From Bacteroidales bacterium (lineage in GTDB: Bacteria; Bacteroidota; Bacteroidia; Bacteroidales; UBA932), in assembly GCA_017935505.1 (NCBI GenBank), contig JAGBHM010000014.1, forward strand, positions 248,001 through 312,000: a stretch of DNA of 64,000 nt, written 5' to 3'. This document shows, piece after piece, positions 18,375 through 32,676 of this stretch; position 1 is the stretch's first letter; each line of letters opens with the position of its first letter. The notes under the pieces are model-generated. The model saw only the letters and a program-made list of their open reading frames with translations. It ran no database searches and was not told where the DNA came from. Both the position numbers and the translations under genes were made by a program.

Positions 18375-19082
18375 TTATTTTTTCAATACCTTCATCAATA
18401 TCTCCTCCATGATGTAGTAGCCCTCAATATTTGGGTGTACGCCATCTTTGGAGTATTTTTTAGGCAAGCCGTTTTCGTTGCCGGGGGTATTGTCTACCAG
18501 TGCTGAGAAGAAGTCTACATATGTAATTTTATTTGCTTGGGCATACTCCTTTATCATCTGGTTGAGCTCAGGTATGAGCTGGTCGCACCGTACATCCTTT
18601 TTCCAAGAGTAGCGGTAAGCTGGGAGTACAGAGCAGAGTATGGGCCTTATTTTGTTGGCTCTGGCAATATCACACATGCTTTTTAGATTATCCATAATCA
18701 TCTCGAGAGATGAGTAGCCTGTATTGCCTGCAATATCATTTGTGCCGGCAAGGATAACTACTGTTTTGGCTCCTGTATTGACTACATCCTGACGGAATCT
18801 TATCAGCATCTGCGGAGTTGTCTGCCCGCTGATACCACGTCCTATAAAACCATTCTCAGTAAAGAATTCTGGATGGAATTTGAACCAGTTGTCGGTGATG
18901 GAGTTGCCCATGAAGGCAACACGTTTCTCCTTTTTGCCAAGCTGTGGCAGCTGTTCATTTGCCTCTCTGTATCTTTTCAGATTTGACCAATCGTTAGGAT
19001 CTGGTTTCTGGGCAGATGCTCCGAATGAGAGTGTGAGGCAGAAAAATGTCGCCAATATTGCTGTAATGTGTCTGGTTTTCAT
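18375..19082 (-). CDS. Secreted SGNH/GDSL-family esterase
   Basis: This 235-aa protein has a signal peptide (MKTRHITAILATFFCLTLSFGASAQ). SGNH blocks are in order: block I VAFMGNSITDNW with the Ser nucleophile, block II GRGISGQTT with Gly, block III ILAGTNDIAGN with Asn, and block V DGVHPNIEGY with Asp-His. Members deacetylate or de-esterify carbohydrates and lipids, so an acetyl-esterase role on polysaccharide is likely but not proven. It is the last gene of a minus-strand run after uvrA (33-base gap). Confidence 0.9.
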   Translation of the reverse strand: MKTRHITAILATFFCLTLSFGASAQKPDPNDWSNLKRYREANEQLPQLGKKEKRVAFMGNSITDNWFKFHPEFFTENGFIGRGISGQTTPQMLIRFRQDVVNTGAKTVVILAGTNDIAGNTGYSSLEMIMDNLKSMCDIARANKIRPILCSVLPAYRYSWKKDVRCDQLIPELNQMIKEYAQANKITYVDFFSALVDNTPGNENGLPKKYSKDGVHPNIEGYYIMEEILMKVLKK

Positions 19083-19115
19083 GATTTTAAAATATTTTTA
19101 ATATAGTTGTCCAAT

Positions 19116-21971
19116 CTATTCAAGAAATTTTTTCCATCTTTCATCCTTAGCCAATTCCGACGGTGTTCCGGCAAATACAATTTCACCGCCGTCGTCACCG
19201 CCGTCGGGCCCGAGGTCTATAATCCAGTCCGCACACCGGATCACATCTGTATTATGCTCAACCACAACAATTGTGTGCCCTTTCTCAATCAGATTGTCAA
19301 AGGCCTTGAGCAATTTGCTTATGTCATGGAAATGGAGACCTGTTGTGGGCTCATCAAATATGAAGAGGATATTTTTTCCGGCATCCTTGCTCAGAAATTG
19401 TGCAAGTTTTATCCTCTGGCTCTCTCCACCGCTGAGTGAGCTACTGCTCTGGCCAAGCTGGATGTAGCCCAGGCCCACATCGTCGAGAATCTTGAGCTTT
19501 TCGGCAATGCGTTTTGCCGCGCTCTCCTTCTGGGAGCTGAAGAATGCAATTGCCTCCTCCACACTCATGTTGAGAACGTCATTTATACTCTTCTCTTTAT
19601 ATTTCACCTCAAGGATATCCGGTTTGAACCGTTTTCCGCCACACTCTTCACAGACCATTGTGACATCTGCCATAAACTGCATCGGAATTGTGATGAATCC
19701 CTCTCCAAGGCATTGGGGACACCTTCCTCCATCTATGTTGAACGAGAAGTGGGAGTGGCCGTATCCGTTCATTTTGGCGTATGGCTGCTCAGAGAAGAGC
19801 TTCCTGATATCATCATATATTTTAAGGTATGTGACAGGGTTAGAACGGGTAGATTTGCCTATCGGATTTTGGTCGATATACTCTACAGATCCCAATTTCT
19901 CCAAATTTCCCGACAGCTCCTTGAATGCTCCGGGCTTGCCCGAAAACTGATTGAAATGTTTGTTCAGGGCAGGGTAGAGGGTATCTCCAACCAGAGAAGA
20001 CTTGCCGGAACCGCTCACTCCGGTAACAACAGTCAGTACTCCCAGCGGGAATTCTGCATCAATTCCTTTGAGGTTATGCTCCATGCAGCCATGCAGTTTT
20101 ATACTGTACTTCCAGCTGCGATGCTTCTCCCTTTGCGGCATCTTTCTCAGGCCGCTCAGATAATCGAGTGTAAGGGAACCGGACTCTTTCTTGTCCTTTT
20201 TACATTTTTCAAGCCCCTCTTCAATGGTGCCGCTGTAAACAACCTCACCTCCGTGAGTGCCGGCCAACGGGCCGATATCTATCAGATGGTCGGCCGAAGA
20301 GATTATCTCAGAATCGTGCTCCACAATAACCACAGTATTGCCCAACTCCCTCAGCTTTTTGATTACAGAGATGAGTCTTGCTGTATCGCGCGGATGCAAT
20401 CCTATGCTTGGCTCATCCAGTATGTACAACGAACCCACGAGGCTGCTGCCAAGTGAACTCACAAGGTTTATTCTCTGGCTCTCTCCGCCACTTAGCGTGT
20501 TAGACGGACGGCTCAGAGTGAGGTATCCCAATCCTACGGCAAGTATATAGTCGAGCCTTCCGGTAATCTCCTTTATTGCACGTTCTGCAACCTCCTGCTC
20601 ATATCTTTCGAGCTGGAGTGTGGTGAAGAACTCCCTCAAGTTGCTTATGCTCATGCTCATCAGCTCTGAGATGTTCTTGCCGCCAATCTTCACATATTCT
20701 GTCTCTTTTCGCAATCTGCTTCCGTGGCATGCCCTGCATATGGTCTTTCCGGAGTAGCGTGAGAGCATATATTTGTATTGTATTTTGTACTTCATACTCT
20801 CCACCATCTCAAAGAAACCGTTGATTCCGGTAAAGTAGCAGTTTCCCTCCCAAAGGATATCCTTCTCTTTTTGGGTGAGTTGGGCGTATGGCCTATGGAT
20901 AGGAAAATTGAATTTTGAGGCGTTCATTATCAGCTCTTTGAGGAATTTCCCCATAATCTCTCCTCTCCAGCAGGCTATAGCACCTTCATATACAGAGAGT
21001 GACGGATTTGGTATTACAAGAGCTTCATCTATTCCCACGATGCTTCCGTAGCCTCCGCACACGGGACAGGCTCCCAGTGGGTTATTATAGCTGAACATCA
21101 GTTCGGTAGGCTCTTCAAAATGCATTCCGTCGGCTTCGAATATATTTGAGAATTCCCTCTCAGAACTCTTCTCTTCCCCGGTTATGATTATGCTGATATG
21201 GCCGTTTCCCTCATTGAAAGCGGTCTGCAGGGAGTCTGAAATTCTGGTGGCCTCCTCCTCCGGAATCTCTCCATTGAAAGAGGCAATCATTCTGTCGATG
21301 AGCAGATAGATAGTATGTTCCGAATATCTCTCCATATTCTGGAGGAGATTGTCAATCCTTACAACACTCCCGGCACCGCTTCCATCATCTCCAGAGCTAT
21401 TCAGGTTCTGTTTGGCATAGACTCTGCTGTAGCCCTCATCCTTTAGTGAGAGGAGCTTTTCTGTGCGGTTGCCCTCATCTTCCCATCCGAATGGAGCTGT
21501 TATATATATGGCACTTCCATTTCCGGCACCGGCTATATATTTCAATACATCAGAGACGCTCTCCCTCTTTACTTCGCGTCCGCTTATTGGTGAATATGTA
21601 CGGCCTATCTTTGTGAAAAGCAGTCTCAGATAGTCGTAGATCTCGGTATTTGTACCCACTGTAGAGCGTGGGTTTCTGGTGTTTACCTTTTGCTGTATTG
21701 CAATTGCCGGCGGTATTCCCTCAATTTTGTCTACAGATGGTTTGGTCATACGCCCAAGAAACTGTCGGGCAAATGACGAAAGGCTCTCTGCAAAACGGCG
21801 CTGTCCCTCAGCAAAGAGTGTCTCAAAGGCCAGGGACGATTTGCCCGAGCCTGAAATTCCAGAGATCACAACCAGTTTGTTGCGTGGAATTTTAAGCGAT
21901 ATGTTTTTGAGGTTATTGACCTTTGCCCCTTCAATAACAATATACTCTTCTCTCTTTTTATTTGTTGCCAT
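19116..21971 (-). CDS. uvrA: Excinuclease ABC subunit A
   Basis: The 951-aa UvrA has two ABC ATPase modules. Walker A I is GISGSGKSS near residue 40 and Walker A II is [10 protein letters not shown] near 645. The signatures are [11 protein letters not shown] and [11 protein letters not shown]. Zinc-finger pairs are [16 protein letters not shown] and CPQCLGEG with CEECGGKRF. It scans DNA and loads UvrB at lesions in nucleotide excision repair. It overlaps the 3' end of the upstream RelA/SpoT-like gene by 14 bases, and uvrB lies two genes upstream in the same direction, so DNA repair and (p)ppGpp genes appear translationally linked. Confidence 0.98.
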   Translation of the reverse strand: MATNKKREEYIVIEGAKVNNLKNISLKIPRNKLVVISGISGSGKSSLAFETLFAEGQRRFAESLSSFARQFLGRMTKPSVDKIEGIPPAIAIQQKVNTRNPRSTVGTNTEIYDYLRLLFTKIGRTYSPISGREVKRESVSDVLKYIAGAGNGSAIYITAPFGWEDEGNRTEKLLSLKDEGYSRVYAKQNLNSSGDDGSGAGSVVRIDNLLQNMERYSEHTIYLLIDRMIASFNGEIPEEEATRISDSLQTAFNEGNGHISIIITGEEKSSEREFSNIFEADGMHFEEPTELMFSYNNPLGACPVCGGYGSIVGIDEALVIPNPSLSVYEGAIACWRGEIMGKFLKELIMNASKFNFPIHRPYAQLTQKEKDILWEGNCYFTGINGFFEMVESMKYKIQYKYMLSRYSGKTICRACHGSRLRKETEYVKIGGKNISELMSMSISNLREFFTTLQLERYEQEVAERAIKEITGRLDYILAVGLGYLTLSRPSNTLSGGESQRINLVSSLGSSLVGSLYILDEPSIGLHPRDTARLISVIKKLRELGNTVVIVEHDSEIISSADHLIDIGPLAGTHGGEVVYSGTIEEGLEKCKKDKKESGSLTLDYLSGLRKMPQREKHRSWKYSIKLHGCMEHNLKGIDAEFPLGVLTVVTGVSGSGKSSLVGDTLYPALNKHFNQFSGKPGAFKELSGNLEKLGSVEYIDQNPIGKSTRSNPVTYLKIYDDIRKLFSEQPYAKMNGYGHSHFSFNIDGGRCPQCLGEGFITIPMQFMADVTMVCEECGGKRFKPDILEVKYKEKSINDVLNMSVEEAIAFFSSQKESAAKRIAEKLKILDDVGLGYIQLGQSSSSLSGGESQRIKLAQFLSKDAGKNILFIFDEPTTGLHFHDISKLLKAFDNLIEKGHTIVVVEHNTDVIRCADWIIDLGPDGGDDGGEIVFAGTPSELAKDERWKKFLE

Positions 21972-24159
21972 TCTCTGCCGAATTCCTTAAAACAGTTTTG
22001 ACACCCCTTATCTTCTTTATATCTGAAACAACTCTGTCGAGGTGACCGTTATTGCTCACTGAAATACTTAACATTACATTAAAATCTCCCTCCTTGCCAG
22101 AGGCTCTCTCTTCTATTCTGAAAGCCCTTATCATTGCAGACTGCTTGTTGATGCTCTCTATTATCTTTGTCCCGACAGAGGCATCACCATTCTCCACAAT
22201 AACCTTCATTCCGGTCTGGAAACGGGTTGTATTTGAGACCTGTCTCCACTTGACCTTCTGTACCCTGTATGGATACATCTCCAGCAGTCTGGCAGCATTG
22301 GGACATGATATGCGGTGTATTTTTATACCTCCGGTAGCCGATACAAAGCCAAAGACATCATCGCCGAAAATAGGGTTGCAGCATTTGGCCATCTTGAAGC
22401 TGATATTGTCGAGCTTGTCATTTATCACGAGGTAGTCATCATCATCGTGTTTGGACAATTTGGATGCATGGGCTGCCGCTGTTGCAGCTGCCTGTATGCC
22501 ACCTGCAGTGCTCTGCTCTGCTGCTCCGGTTTCGTTCTCATCTGCCGCATTGCGGGATGCAAGGAAACTCTTTATGTCCTGGAGATCTATCTTTTCATCA
22601 TTTATGGCAATGCACAACTCTCCAATTGATTTCATCTTGTAGTGTTTGGTAAGCTCTGAAAGGATGTCGTCATTGAGCTCCATCTTCCAGTTCTTCATCC
22701 TTCTTTCAAGAGTCTCCCGGCCAAGTTTGCTAAGTTTTCCCTCCTCCTCCTTGAGTTTGTTCTTTATTCTGCTACGCGCTTTTGATGAGACAACAATATT
22801 CAGCCAGTCTGCCGACGGTTTCTGGTTCTTGTTGCTCATAATCTCCACCACATCACCGGTATGCAGCTCTTCGCGTATGGATACCACCTTGCCGTTTACC
22901 TTAGCACCGCTGCACTTTACACCGAGATTTGTGTGGATGCTGAATGCGAAATCGAGGATGGTGGCTCCTTTCGGAAGCTGCCTCAGTTCGCCTGTAGGTG
23001 TAAAGACAAATATCTCATTGAGTGATATATCCTTTGATGTGTAGGTATCGGACGTATTGCTCTCGAGCATCTGCTTGACACTCTTAAGCCAGCTGTCGAG
23101 CCCCTGTACACTCTTTATACCTTTATAACTCCAGTGGGAGGCATGTCCGTTCTCTGCAACATTGTCCATACGGGTTGTGCGTATTTGCACCTCAATATGT
23201 GCCCCTTCCTTGTTCTCTACGGTAATGTGGAGTGATTCATAACCGTTGGGTTTGGGGTTGGTAATCCAATCCCTAAGACGGCTGCTGTCCTGCCTGTACT
23301 CCTTTGTCACCTCAGAAAATATATCCCAGCAATATGCATGTTCGCTCTCCCTGTCGGGTGGTGCATCTACAATGAAACGTATGGCAAATACATCAAAGAC
23401 CCCTTCAAAAGGGACTCCCTGCTTCTGCATCTTTTTCCAGATAGAGTAGGCGGTCTTTGTACGTATTTTAAGTTTGTATGTATACCTTTTGCTCAGGGTC
23501 TCCTCAAGAGGCCTGATAAATTGTTCAACCAGTTTCCTGCGGTCCCTCTCAGTTGCCTTCAGCTTGTTGGTAATGGCCCTGTAGCTCTCAGGATCGGCAT
23601 ATTTGAAGTAGAGATCTTCCAGTTCGCTCTTTATATTATAGAGTCCCAGCTGGTGCGCAAGAGGAATATAGAGCATGATAGTCTCTGTAATTTTGCGCAT
23701 GATGCTGCTCTTTGGAAAGATGTCGAGATTCCTCATTATTTCGAGCCTGTCTGCAAGCTTTATCAGGGTCACCCTCGGATCTTTTGAGTAGGAGATTATG
23801 AGTTTCCTATACTTTTCTGCCTGCAGCTGTGTCTCTTTTGGGGTGATAGCGGAGATATTGTTTAGACCCTCCACCATAGTGATAATCTCCGAAGAGTACT
23901 GTTTGCGCAGATCTGGCAGCAGTTGCGGATTCTCCCTGGTTGCTTCATGGAGAAAAACAGCAGCTATGGCATCGGGCATAAGGCCTATCTCATTTGCAAC
24001 AATGGCAGCAACTCCGAGAGGATGCTCCATGAAGGGGTGTCCGTTGCCGCGTCTGATCTCTCCCAAAATCTGTTCTGCAACGTTATAAGCCTCAATTATG
24101 AGCTTCTGTCCGGGTTGTGGATATTTCTCTATGATTGAATTCAAATTACTCTTCAGCAT
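21958..24159 (-). CDS. RelA/SpoT-family (p)ppGpp synthetase with degenerate hydrolase site
   Basis: The 733-aa RSH protein has the usual order: pseudo-HD domain (about 20-190), synthetase (about 230-350), TGS (about 390-450), and ACT at the C terminus. Hydrolase residues are altered: the H-D pair is H71-E72, the E-D/E-E positions read A-T-R-E, and LADRLHNMR reads LADRLEIMR (137-143). Metal binding and hydrolysis are thus doubtful. The synthetase looks intact ([37 protein letters not shown]). I infer a RelA-like synthetase-only enzyme that responds to starvation via the ribosome. A partner hydrolase must then be elsewhere. It follows uvrB by 26 bases. Confidence 0.88.
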   Translation of the reverse strand: MLKSNLNSIIEKYPQPGQKLIIEAYNVAEQILGEIRRGNGHPFMEHPLGVAAIVANEIGLMPDAIAAVFLHEATRENPQLLPDLRKQYSSEIITMVEGLNNISAITPKETQLQAEKYRKLIISYSKDPRVTLIKLADRLEIMRNLDIFPKSSIMRKITETIMLYIPLAHQLGLYNIKSELEDLYFKYADPESYRAITNKLKATERDRRKLVEQFIRPLEETLSKRYTYKLKIRTKTAYSIWKKMQKQGVPFEGVFDVFAIRFIVDAPPDRESEHAYCWDIFSEVTKEYRQDSSRLRDWITNPKPNGYESLHITVENKEGAHIEVQIRTTRMDNVAENGHASHWSYKGIKSVQGLDSWLKSVKQMLESNTSDTYTSKDISLNEIFVFTPTGELRQLPKGATILDFAFSIHTNLGVKCSGAKVNGKVVSIREELHTGDVVEIMSNKNQKPSADWLNIVVSSKARSRIKNKLKEEEGKLSKLGRETLERRMKNWKMELNDDILSELTKHYKMKSIGELCIAINDEKIDLQDIKSFLASRNAADENETGAAEQSTAGGIQAAATAAAHASKLSKHDDDDYLVINDKLDNISFKMAKCCNPIFGDDVFGFVSATGGIKIHRISCPNAARLLEMYPYRVQKVKWRQVSNTTRFQTGMKVIVENGDASVGTKIIESINKQSAMIRAFRIEERASGKEGDFNVMLSISVSNNGHLDRVVSDIKKIRGVKTVLRNSAENGNK

Positions 24160-24185
24160 CTCTACAACATGGTCTCCTTTACCTT

Positions 24186-26201
24186 TTAATTTTTAGAATT
24201 CTCCCTCTTTTCCAATATTTTCTTCAGGTTGTTCATCTCATCTCTGAATTTGGCGGCATTTACAAAATCAAGCTCCGCTGCAGCTCTCTCCATATCTTTC
24301 TTGGCCTTGTCAATTGCTTTGAGCAGCTCCCTCTTGTCCATCTTCATCATAACAGGGTCTTCAAGAATATGTTGTGTTATATCTTTCTCAAACTCTTCTG
24401 TATATCTTGCCTTTCCAAGAACGTTTCTCTCCAGTTTTGCAATTTGGGTAGGTGTGATATTGTTTGCCTTGTTATACTCCTGCTGTTTGCGTCTTCTGCG
24501 TTCTGTTTCATCAATTGTACGGCGCATGGAGCCGGTTATGGTGTCGGCATACATTATAACGAGGCCGTTGAGGTTTCTGGCCGCACGCCCTGCTGTTTGT
24601 GTGAGGGCTGTTTCTGATCTGAGGAAACCCTCTTTGTCGGCATCAAGTATTGCAACCAGTGAAACCTGTGGAAGGTCAAGACCCTCCCTTAGAAGATTTA
24701 CTCCGATAAGCACATCAAATCTTCCTGCCTGGAAATCTTCAATAATTTCGATACGTTCAAGTGTATCAACATCCGAGTGGATGTACCGGCAACGGACTCC
24801 CATCTTCTGGAGATATTTGTCGAGCTCCTCGGCCATCCTTTTTGTAAGAGTTGTAACAAGCACCCTCTCATCCTTTTCAACCCTTACGGTAATCTCCTCC
24901 AGCAGATCGTCAATCTGATTTTTTGTAGGCCTTATTTCGATAGGCGGATCAAGAAGACCGGTAGGGCGCACCACCTGTTCCACAATAAGTCCATGTGATT
25001 TTTCAAGTTCATACGGCGCCGGTGTTGCACTCACAAATACTGTCTGTCTGGTGAGTGATTCAAATTCATCAAATTTGAGAGGCCTGTTATCTGCAGCGGC
25101 AGGGAGACGGAATCCATATTCAATCAGGGTCTCCTTGCGCGAACGGTCTCCTCCAAACATGGCCCTTATCTGAGGAATTGTAACGTGGCTCTCATCAATG
25201 AATGTTATGAAGTCATCCGGGAAGTAGTCGAGCAGGCAGAAGGGTCTTGTTCCGGCGGCCCTTCCGTCGAAATAACGGGAATAGTTTTCTATTCCGGAGC
25301 AGTATCCAATCTCCTTAATCATCTCAAGATCATATTCGGTACGCTGTTTCAACCTTTTGGCTTCCAAATGCTTGCCTATATCGTGCAGATATTCGCAACG
25401 GGCCATGAGATCGTCCTGGATGTTCCTTACAGCACTCTTTGTACGCTCTTTTGTGGTTACAAATATATTTGCCGGATATATCGAAATCTCATTGATGAAC
25501 TCAATTGACTGCAGGGTTACCGGATCGAATATCTCAATCTCCTCAATCTCATCACCAAAAAAGACTACTCTGCAGGCATTGTCTCCGTAGGCGAGGAAAA
25601 TGTCCACGCTGTCGCCCTTTACTCTGAATGTGCCACGTTTGAACTCAACATCATTACGGCTGTAGAGCCCCTCCACAAGATTGTACAGAAATTTTGTGCG
25701 GCTGAGCTGTTCGCCTTGCCGTATAGTAATGGTATTTGCATGGAAATCTGCAGGGTTTCCGATACCGTATAGGCATGAGACGCTTGATACGACAATTACA
25801 TCCCTTCTTCCGCTCAGCAGGGCGCTGGAGCAGCTCAGACGCAGTTTCTCAATTTCATCATTGATGCTCAAGTCTTTCTCGATATATGTGTCGGTTACCG
25901 GCATATAGGCCTCCGGCTGGTAATAGTCGTAATAGGAGACAAAATACTCTACTGCATTCTCCGGGAAAAATGATTTGAACTCACCGTACAACTGTGCTGC
26001 AAGGGTCTTGTTATGGCTGAGTATCAGGGCTGGTCTGTTGAGCTTTTCAATTACATTTGCCATGGTGAAAGTCTTGCCGGAGCCGGTAACTCCAAGAAGA
26101 GTTACGGCCTCGGTTCCGCTCTCAAGAGACTCTGCAATCTCCTTTATAGCCGCAGGCTGGTCGCCTGTAGGCTTGTATGGCGAATGTATCTTGAAATCCA
26201 T
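24186..26201 (-). CDS. uvrB: Excinuclease ABC subunit B
   Basis: This 671-aa helicase-fold protein has Walker A GVTGSGKTFTMANVI, the beta-hairpin region YYDYYQPEAYMP, DESHVTIPQIRAMFGGDRSRKETLIEYGFRLPAA, and motif VI QTAGRAARNLNG. A C-terminal UVR domain (about residues 625-665; KKDMERAAAELDFVNAAKFRDEM) binds UvrC/UvrA. Its ATG overlaps the amidase stop in a TAATG junction, implying translational coupling. Confidence 0.98.
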   Translation of the reverse strand: MDFKIHSPYKPTGDQPAAIKEIAESLESGTEAVTLLGVTGSGKTFTMANVIEKLNRPALILSHNKTLAAQLYGEFKSFFPENAVEYFVSYYDYYQPEAYMPVTDTYIEKDLSINDEIEKLRLSCSSALLSGRRDVIVVSSVSCLYGIGNPADFHANTITIRQGEQLSRTKFLYNLVEGLYSRNDVEFKRGTFRVKGDSVDIFLAYGDNACRVVFFGDEIEEIEIFDPVTLQSIEFINEISIYPANIFVTTKERTKSAVRNIQDDLMARCEYLHDIGKHLEAKRLKQRTEYDLEMIKEIGYCSGIENYSRYFDGRAAGTRPFCLLDYFPDDFITFIDESHVTIPQIRAMFGGDRSRKETLIEYGFRLPAAADNRPLKFDEFESLTRQTVFVSATPAPYELEKSHGLIVEQVVRPTGLLDPPIEIRPTKNQIDDLLEEITVRVEKDERVLVTTLTKRMAEELDKYLQKMGVRCRYIHSDVDTLERIEIIEDFQAGRFDVLIGVNLLREGLDLPQVSLVAILDADKEGFLRSETALTQTAGRAARNLNGLVIMYADTITGSMRRTIDETERRRRKQQEYNKANNITPTQIAKLERNVLGKARYTEEFEKDITQHILEDPVMMKMDKRELLKAIDKAKKDMERAAAELDFVNAAKFRDEMNNLKKILEKRENSKN

Positions 26202-27418
26202 TATTGTTTGTCGGCTTTTTTACAATATTTCAAATAATCTTTGATTCCCTCGGTAACCTTCTTCATCATCAGCTTCTGGAAATCTTTCTTTATAATCATG
26301 GCCTCATCCTCAGGATGCGACAAGAAGAGTGTCTCAACCAGCACTGCCGGATATTCGGTAGGGGCATTCAGTGAGAAGTTGAAGTTGCCTACAAGTCCGA
26401 ACTCGTTTACACCGTCGATCTCAAGCAGATTATTCAGAATAGTTTTTGCCAGCTCCCTGTTCTGGATATGTTTGTAATAGGTGCTGGTACCACGCGCAGT
26501 GCCACCGGCATTGCAGTGTATTGAAATCATCAAATCGATATTGTTCTGGAGGAACTTCTCTTTTCTCTCTGTCATGCTCATCGCCACATCTTCACTTCTG
26601 CTCAATACAACTTTGGCACCCTGAGCCTCAAGCAGCTCCTTCAACATATATGCCATTGAGAGGTTAAGCTCCTTTTCGGTTACTTTTGTGTTCCTGCCGA
26701 GTGCTCCAAGGCTCTGCGGACCTCCATGGCCTGCATCAACGCCTACAACAAGCCCCTTCAAAGAGAACTCAGGCGCATGTTTGATTTTTATTACCAGATT
26801 ATTACCTTCATAATCTGCCGAATAACCCCATGATGTGGCCTTTTTGAGATTGATTACATAGGTTGTAATGTTGGAGTGGCCCTGTATTACCTCAATATTC
26901 TCCACTGCCTCCAGATCTGTATATTGGGTCATCCAGTTGGAGTTGTTTTGGGTTCCGAAGAGCTCTATAACCATCTGGCGCGGATATGAATTTTCACGTA
27001 TTATGTAGGGCTTGCGTACAGGTAGTCCAATTCTGATTCTGTCATATTTTCCTTCATTAGAGACCATGACAGATTGAGTAGGGCAGACATCCATTGTCTC
27101 GGGAGCAACAGCAGTGTCTGCAACCATCTCCTTTGGAATGTAGGCATATCTCTCTTCTGAGAGGAGCACTTTGTAGAGATCCTCGGTTGCCGGCTCCACT
27201 GCAAGTGGAATATCTGCACTGATGAACCCCATTTTTGAACCTCCGAGCCTGTCATTTCCACAGCTTGAGTTCAAATATGCACCTTGCAATGTCTTTACAA
27301 TCTTTACGCTGTTTGCCGCTGCAGCAGCAGCTGTTGCCAATGAATCATTTTCCTGGGCAGATGCAATGCCCTGACCGACCACGGCAATTAAAAGGAATGT
27401 TGTTATTAATTTTCTCAT
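26201..27418 (-). CDS. Secreted N-acetylmuramoyl-L-alanine amidase (Amidase_3)
   Basis: The start at 27418 gives a clean signal peptide (MRKLITTFLLIAVVGQGIASAQ), giving 405 aa. The N-terminal part looks like an AMIN-like targeting domain (RKPYIIRENSYPRQMVIELFGTQNN, ATSWGYSADYEGNNLVIKI). The catalytic domain starts about residue 225 with GVDAGHGGPQSLGALG (Zn His), then KELNLSMAYMLKELLEAQGA (Zn Glu), ISIHCNAGG (Zn His) and PAVLVETLFLSHPEDEA (catalytic Glu). It cleaves the amide between MurNAc and stem peptide in cell separation or recycling. It heads the uvrB/relA-like/uvrA run. Confidence 0.92.
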   Translation of the reverse strand: MRKLITTFLLIAVVGQGIASAQENDSLATAAAAAANSVKIVKTLQGAYLNSSCGNDRLGGSKMGFISADIPLAVEPATEDLYKVLLSEERYAYIPKEMVADTAVAPETMDVCPTQSVMVSNEGKYDRIRIGLPVRKPYIIRENSYPRQMVIELFGTQNNSNWMTQYTDLEAVENIEVIQGHSNITTYVINLKKATSWGYSADYEGNNLVIKIKHAPEFSLKGLVVGVDAGHGGPQSLGALGRNTKVTEKELNLSMAYMLKELLEAQGAKVVLSRSEDVAMSMTERKEKFLQNNIDLMISIHCNAGGTARGTSTYYKHIQNRELAKTILNNLLEIDGVNEFGLVGNFNFSLNAPTEYPAVLVETLFLSHPEDEAMIIKKDFQKLMMKKVTEGIKDYLKYCKKADKQ

Positions 27419-27548
27419 TTTCAATAAGATAAATATATAGATCAATATAATTCAAATCAAGCCATAAATATACGAAAAAATGAGGAGAGAACAATACGGT
27501 TTCAGCATTGTTATTGAATGTAGTCTGTCTATGTGCAGGCTCATGTAA

Positions 27549-30882
<3,334 letters not shown>

Positions 30883-30912
30883 TTTCGATAGTTTTCTGAT
30901 TGATATCGGCTA

Positions 30913-30920
30913 CAAATTTA
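30913..30920 (-). promoter_or_regulatory. Bacteroidetes -7 box (TAAATTTG) of the TPR gene
   Basis: TAAATTTG on the minus strand places transcription start near 30909, 27 bases before ATG 30882. Confidence 0.5.
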
Positions 30921-30939
30921 CATCATTTATTGTGCCATA

Positions 30940-31668
30940 TTACCTTTTTTTTGTTCCGGAACTCTTTGAACTGATCCATTCTGGTGACGGGAGTGTACGC
31001 ATAATGCGTTCAATATCACTGGATCTGCGTTTTATATATTGAGTTGGCCGGTTGGCTTTTCTTTTTAATGGATTGGGCAATGAGGCTGCAATCAGCGCGC
31101 TCTGCCTCCTTGTGAGTTTCGAAGCTCTTGTCTGGAAAAGGTGCTCAGCAGCTGCCTCCGCCCCATAAATGCCCTTTCCCATCTCTGCAACATTCAGATA
31201 TACCTCCATTATACGTTTCTTGCCCCATATGAGCTCTATCAAACATGTGAAGTATGCCTCCAGACCCTTCCTGAACCATGATTTGCCCGGATAGAGGAAT
31301 ACATTCTTTGCAGTCTGCTGGGAGATTGTACTGGCCCCTCTGAACCGTTTTCCCCCCTTTCTCTCCTTGATGGCCTTTTTAATCTCCACCCAGTCGAATC
31401 CATTATGTTCCAAAAACCGGTTGTCTTCACCGGCCATCACCGCCATTGTCATGTTTGGAGAGATCTCCGATAGGCTTCTCCATCTCTTATATGTATGGAA
31501 ATCCTTGTCATTCCGGTATTCGATACTTCTGATTGCCATCAACGGTGTGAAATATACAGGAAGCCATTTCAGCAGCAAAACCCACAGTAAAGTGAAGGCA
31601 ATGAAGAACAGTGGAATTTTGACGAACAGTAGCTTCAGTATTTTTTTGAATCCGTTGCTGAGTTTCAT
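30940..31668 (-). CDS. mtgA: Monofunctional peptidoglycan glycosyltransferase
   Basis: This 242-aa GT51 protein has one N-terminal membrane anchor (LFVKIPLFFIAFTLLWVLLLKW). The glycosyltransferase motifs are in order: MTMAVMAGEDNRFLEHNGFDW (catalytic Glu), RGASTISQQTAKNVFLYPGKSW, KKRIMEVYLNVAEMGKGIYGAEAAAEHLF and LTRRQSALIAASLPNP. It polymerises lipid II into glycan strands without a transpeptidase domain. The size matches MtgA. It lies head-to-head with an M28-like peptidase. Confidence 0.95.
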   Translation of the reverse strand: MKLSNGFKKILKLLFVKIPLFFIAFTLLWVLLLKWLPVYFTPLMAIRSIEYRNDKDFHTYKRWRSLSEISPNMTMAVMAGEDNRFLEHNGFDWVEIKKAIKERKGGKRFRGASTISQQTAKNVFLYPGKSWFRKGLEAYFTCLIELIWGKKRIMEVYLNVAEMGKGIYGAEAAAEHLFQTRASKLTRRQSALIAASLPNPLKRKANRPTQYIKRRSSDIERIMRTLPSPEWISSKSSGTKKR

Positions 31669-31682
31669 ATCAAAAAATAGCG

Positions 31683-31690
31683 TATTTTTG
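31683..31690 (+). promoter_or_regulatory. Bacteroidetes -7 box (TATTTTTG)
   Basis: This TAnnTTTG match lies 27 bases before ATG 31718 of the M28-like gene, in the gap between divergent genes. Confidence 0.5.
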
Positions 31691-31717
31691 CGCGAATATA
31701 CAAAACTTTAATATCAG

Positions 31718-32665
31718 ATGGGCTTTGCGAGACTCTTTTTGTTGATCTGTTTTATGATGGCTTGTACTGTGGGTTATTCACAAAGCCACAATGCCAGTGC
31801 TTACGAACATCTGGCCAGTGGCGAACTGCAGAGAGAGCATATATTGAACCTTACAGGAGGCGAGACCTCCGGAAGAGCCACAGGCTCGAGGGGGGCATAT
31901 GTGGCGAAACAATATATAGAGGAGCGTTTCGAAGAGTATGGTATTGCAAGCAGGGGAATACTCTATTACCAGCCCTTCAGGGAGAACTCTGTTACCGGAT
32001 ACAATGTGATAGGGGAGGTGAGGGCTTCGGAAAGGAGCAATGAGTATGTCATTGTCGGGGCCCATTACGATCATCTTGGCACAATAAAAGGAAAAACATA
32101 TCCCGGAGCTGATGACAATGCCTCCGGAGTTGCCGCACTGCTTGAGTTGGGGAGAATGTTCGCTCAGATGAAAAAGGATGGCAAGAGACTCTCAAAAAAT
32201 ATACTCTTTGTGGCCTTCGACGGGAAGGAGATGAGCATGGCCGGAAGCAGGAACTTTTTGAAGTCATCGAAGATTCATCCGGAAAATATAGCCTGCATGA
32301 TAAATATCGACCAGATAGGCTCAACTCTGGCTCCTCCGGGCAAAGATACGAGCTATCTGCTGGTGCTGGGTCGTGACAAGATTGCCGAATGGGCTGCAAA
32401 ACAGATAGATATGTGCAATAAAATGGCAAATATCGGGCTTGACATAGATTATACTTTCTATAATAGCGAGGCCTTTTCGGAGATATTCTACAAACTGTCG
32501 GATCACCACTCTTTTGCACAGGCCGGAATTCCGGCACTCTTCTTTACAAGCGGCATAACAGACCATACTTATAAAGAGAGCGACACCGAGGATAAGATAT
32601 CATATCCGGTATTGACAAAACGTATAAAGCTGCTGTTCCATTTCATCTACCATCTGGTAAATTGA
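31718..32665 (+). CDS. Secreted M28-family peptidase-like protein with altered catalytic Glu
   Basis: This 315-aa protein has an N-terminal signal (ARLFLLICFMMACTVGYSQ) and an M28 Zn-aminopeptidase fold. Metal positions are H116 (VGAHYDHLG), D132 (GADDNASGVAALLELG), E171, D198 (NIDQIG) and H283 (GITDHTYKESDTED). The usual F-x-G-E-E motif, whose first Glu is the general base, reads F-D-G-K170-E171. The base is thus Lys, from a codon (AAG) one change away from GAG. The protein may therefore bind metal but lack normal peptidase activity, or use another group. It may be co-opted for binding. Confidence 0.85.
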   Translation: MGFARLFLLICFMMACTVGYSQSHNASAYEHLASGELQREHILNLTGGETSGRATGSRGAYVAKQYIEERFEEYGIASRGILYYQPFRENSVTGYNVIGEVRASERSNEYVIVGAHYDHLGTIKGKTYPGADDNASGVAALLELGRMFAQMKKDGKRLSKNILFVAFDGKEMSMAGSRNFLKSSKIHPENIACMINIDQIGSTLAPPGKDTSYLLVLGRDKIAEWAAKQIDMCNKMANIGLDIDYTFYNSEAFSEIFYKLSDHHSFAQAGIPALFFTSGITDHTYKESDTEDKISYPVLTKRIKLLFHFIYHLVN

Positions 32666-32676
32666 TTCCCTTAAAA

